Assembly (NCBI GenBank): GCA_903862715.1
Contig: CAIOYY010000013.1
Coordinates: forward strand, 1-37,677
Direction: 5' to 3'
DNA from: an uncultured Alphaproteobacteria bacterium
GTDB taxonomy: Bacteria; Pseudomonadota; Alphaproteobacteria; Micropepsales; Micropepsaceae
Length of the DNA stretch: 37,677 nucleotides
Shown here: positions 35,920-37,677 of the stretch, one piece after another
How the letters are laid out: each line of letters starts with the position of its first letter
Position numbering within the stretch: position 1 is the stretch's first letter
Notes under the pieces: generated by a model
The model's database searches: none
Seen by the model: the letters and a program-made list of their open reading frames with translations, nothing else
What the model was told of the DNA's origin: nothing
Made by a program: the position numbers and the translations under genes

Positions 35920-36683
35920 GCAAATTTCTCACGCGGCGCGCGCTGGTGACGACGGGCCTTGCCACAGCGGCCGGTGTTTCGGGCCTCGGTGCGGCGATGC
36001 ACTTCACGGGGAAATATAATCTCATACCGCCCGACAATGGCGGAATTCTCGGCATCAGCGAGACGCTGACCTATTCTGCCCAGCGTCTTTTGACATCGAA
36101 CCGGTCGCTCGCGCGCGAGTTCACACAGGCGCAGATATCAACCGTTTCGCCCGTGAACGGCGAAGTGCCCATCGATGATGCCTATCAGCGACTGCTGATG
36201 AACGATTTTCGCGATTGGCGCCTCGAAGTGGAAGGGGCCGTATCCCGGCCCGTCTCTTTCTCGCTGGATAATCTGAAGAGCCTCACACCCACGCGTCACA
36301 TCACCCTGCATGCCTGCGAGGAAGGATGGTCCTACATTGCCGAATGGTCCGGTGTGCGGCTCTCGACGATTCTCGATCTCGCCGGAACGAGCCCCAACGC
36401 GAAATATGTGATCTTTATCCCTTACGCGAATCCGAGCACCAATAGCGGCGCGGTACGCGTGTCAACTAACGGCATCGACATGATTGATGCACTGCATCCG
36501 CAAACCTTGCTGGCCTATGGCATGAATGGCGGCGACCTCCCGCTGCGGCACGGCGCACCCGTGCGCCTGCGCGTGTCGCGCCTCCTCGGGTACAAGAATA
36601 CGAAATTCCTTTCACGCATCGTTGTCACCGAGAACAGCGACTTCTACCATAGAGGCAATAATAGCTGGTTCGGCGGGATTTGA
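35916..36683 (+). CDS. Tat-exported molybdopterin-dependent oxidoreductase, sulfite-oxidase fold
   Basis: The 255-residue product has a twin-arginine-type signal (LTRRALVTTGLATAAG). The catalytic domain starts near residue 100 with DWRLEVEGAVSRPVSFSL and has Cys134 in LHACEEGWSYIAEWSGV, the expected position of the molybdenum-ligating Cys (C.EGW). It then has NGIDMIDALHPQTLLAYGMNGGDLPLRHGAPVRLRV and LGYKNTKFLSRI. This fits the oxidoreductase molybdopterin-binding family (MsrP/YedY and relatives). It overlaps the cytochrome b gene by 4 bases, so the two probably form a membrane redox complex. Substrate unknown. Confidence 0.92.
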   Translation: MSKFLTRRALVTTGLATAAGVSGLGAAMHFTGKYNLIPPDNGGILGISETLTYSAQRLLTSNRSLAREFTQAQISTVSPVNGEVPIDDAYQRLLMNDFRDWRLEVEGAVSRPVSFSLDNLKSLTPTRHITLHACEEGWSYIAEWSGVRLSTILDLAGTSPNAKYVIFIPYANPSTNSGAVRVSTNGIDMIDALHPQTLLAYGMNGGDLPLRHGAPVRLRVSRLLGYKNTKFLSRIVVTENSDFYHRGNNSWFGGI

Positions 36684-36693
36684 AGACGCAGCA

Positions 36694-37371
36694 ATGGAAC
36701 CCAACCTGCAATATAATTTCGCCGAGCCCGGAGCCGTATCGGTGCGTATTGCTTCGGCTATGCGCCAGCGCATGTTCGCCCGGTTCATGCGCGAATTGGT
36801 CCCGAAAGAGAACGAAACCGTCCTTGATATCGGGGTGACGGCGGACGAAACATATGAGTCGTCCAATTATTTTGAGGCGCTCTATCCCTATAAACACCGC
36901 ATCGTTGCGGCGGGCACAGATGACGCCGCGTTTCTTGAACGTAAATATCCGGGCGTAAAATTTCAGCATGCCGACGCGTGCGCCCTTCCTTTCACCGACA
37001 GGAGCTTCGACCTCGTGCACTCTTCGGCGGTGTGGGAGCATGTCGGAGGCGAGCAAAACCAGGCACGCATGCTCAGCGAATGTTTACGGGTGGCGCGGCG
37101 CGGCGTTTTTCTGACGACGCCCAACCGGTGGTTTCCGATCGAGTTTCACACCCGGCTTCCCTTGCTGCACTGGCTGCCGAAACCCATTTTCCGTGCCATT
37201 CTGTCGAAAACGCCTTACGCCGCGCTGGCCAACGAAGCGCATCTCAACCTGCTCACGCCGGCAGACGTGAGGCGGTTTACGCGCCGGCACAGCGAATGGA
37301 ATTTTGATATTCGCGCGGTGCGGCTCGTCGGCTGGCCAAGCAATATCCTGCTCGTCGCAAAACGGCTCTAG
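36694..37371 (+). CDS. SAM-dependent methyltransferase, operon-linked
   Basis: The 225-residue product starts at the ATG at 36694, 10 bases after the molybdopterin gene stop; the open frame extends into that gene in another frame. It has motif I VLDIGVTADETYES, FQHADACALPFTDRSFDLVHSSAVWEHVG, LRVARRGVFLTTPNRWFPIEF and a C-terminal PSNILLVAKRL. Motif I lacks the usual GCG triad. It is a class I methyltransferase; its operon position with the redox genes does not reveal its substrate. Confidence 0.82.
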   Translation: MEPNLQYNFAEPGAVSVRIASAMRQRMFARFMRELVPKENETVLDIGVTADETYESSNYFEALYPYKHRIVAAGTDDAAFLERKYPGVKFQHADACALPFTDRSFDLVHSSAVWEHVGGEQNQARMLSECLRVARRGVFLTTPNRWFPIEFHTRLPLLHWLPKPIFRAILSKTPYAALANEAHLNLLTPADVRRFTRRHSEWNFDIRAVRLVGWPSNILLVAKRL

Positions 37372-37506
37372 TTCCGAATCTACCAGATGGTTGGCGACTG
37401 CCTCGTCACCATTTTTATGCCCTTTTTATGCCTGACGCCTGAAACCCACATGGCGATCTGATGCCGCCTCGGGCGACAGCTCGTATCCTTTTGCACGGAT
37501 TCGACG
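37372..37506. other. Upstream region of the Kup gene
   Basis: A 135-base gap with two tandem copies of TTTTTATGCC (around 37410-37432) and no clear promoter. No gene is visible. Confidence 0.4.
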
Positions 37507-37677
37507 ATGCGCATGTCTCACTCCCGTACGGGCGTTGCCGCCCTGACACTCGGCGCCATCGGCGTCGTCTATGGTGATATCGGAACAAGCCCCCTCTACG
37601 CCTTTCGTGAAGCGCTCGCCCAGACGGCGGAGGGCGGCATTACGCGTGGGGGTGTTGTCAGGTTAACTGACGCGGCC
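37507..37677 (+). CDS. kup: Kup-type potassium transporter, 5' fragment
   Basis: The first 57 codons are visible. The segment [28 protein letters not shown] matches in parts ([19 protein letters not shown]) the highly conserved Kup N-terminus, the first membrane helix. Kup proteins are about 620-650 residues with 12 helices and mediate proton-coupled K+ uptake. The start could be ATG 37507 or 37513. After GGITRG the sequence VVRLTDAA no longer resembles the expected VLG.LSL continuation, which may reflect the window edge or a base error. The rest lies beyond the window. Confidence 0.85.
   Translation, partial: MRMSHSRTGVAALTLGAIGVVYGDIGTSPLYAFREALAQTAEGGITRGGVVRLTDAA

Noticed and set aside
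1..37677. CRISPR array, tRNA, rRNA, insertion sequence or prophage
   Set aside because: I looked for regularly spaced repeats, cloverleaf-like segments, transposase motifs and terminal repeats and found none convincing, though a covariance-model scan was not possible.

Overview
The window looks like Gram-negative proteobacterial chromosome, most likely an alphaproteobacterium of the Caulobacterales/Hyphomonadales/Micropepsales kind. That placement is inferred from the TonB-dependent receptors with an ITGS-type N-terminus, the many exported proteins, the moderately high GC content and strong GGAGG ribosome sites; no rRNA or tRNA confirms it. I saw no CRISPR array, insertion sequence or phage gene.

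Layout. At 1-141 is the 3' end of an unidentified plus-strand gene. From 147 to 5222 a tight minus-strand operon encodes, in transcription order, a DUF6152-type periplasmic protein, an exported ~376-aa protein of an uncharacterised family (here the CTDTNGP family), a c-type cytochrome fused to a Vgb-like beta-propeller, and a TonB-dependent receptor. A second, 1075-residue receptor follows (5519-8746). From 9343 to 23292 come mostly exported proteins on both strands: a small FPG-motif protein, an alpha/beta hydrolase, a distant CTDTNGP relative, a DUF5666-like protein, a 2OG-Fe(II) oxygenase-like protein, two more CTDTNGP paralogues, a DoxX protein, an NHL propeller, an amidohydrolase-like protein that seems to have lost metal ligands and carries an IPT/TIG-like tail, an orphan ModA-like binding protein, a lipoprotein, and a serine hydrolase interrupted by a frameshift. 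From 23368 to 25807 is a methyltransferase/HerA-like ATPase pair. A truncated glycosyltransferase-like remnant (26353-27261) separates this from a second block of exported proteins (27380-30600) that includes a second FPG protein and a second DUF6152 protein. Then come an MipA-type porin, a methyltransferase, a cold-shock gene with a long leader and clear terminator, another methyltransferase, and a four-gene plus-strand operon (34118-37371): NHL propeller, cytochrome b561-type membrane protein, Tat-exported molybdopterin oxidoreductase and methyltransferase. The window ends in the first 57 codons of a Kup potassium transporter.

Taken together, the first 23 kb reads as an accessory region for taking up and processing an unknown substrate at the outer membrane and in the periplasm. 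Its hallmark is repetition of families that are rarely characterised: three close and one distant CTDTNGP paralogue, two DUF6152 proteins, two FPG proteins, three beta-propellers and two receptors. The substrate cannot be read from the sequence. The most unusual single gene is the amidohydrolase-fold protein at 18198-20006.
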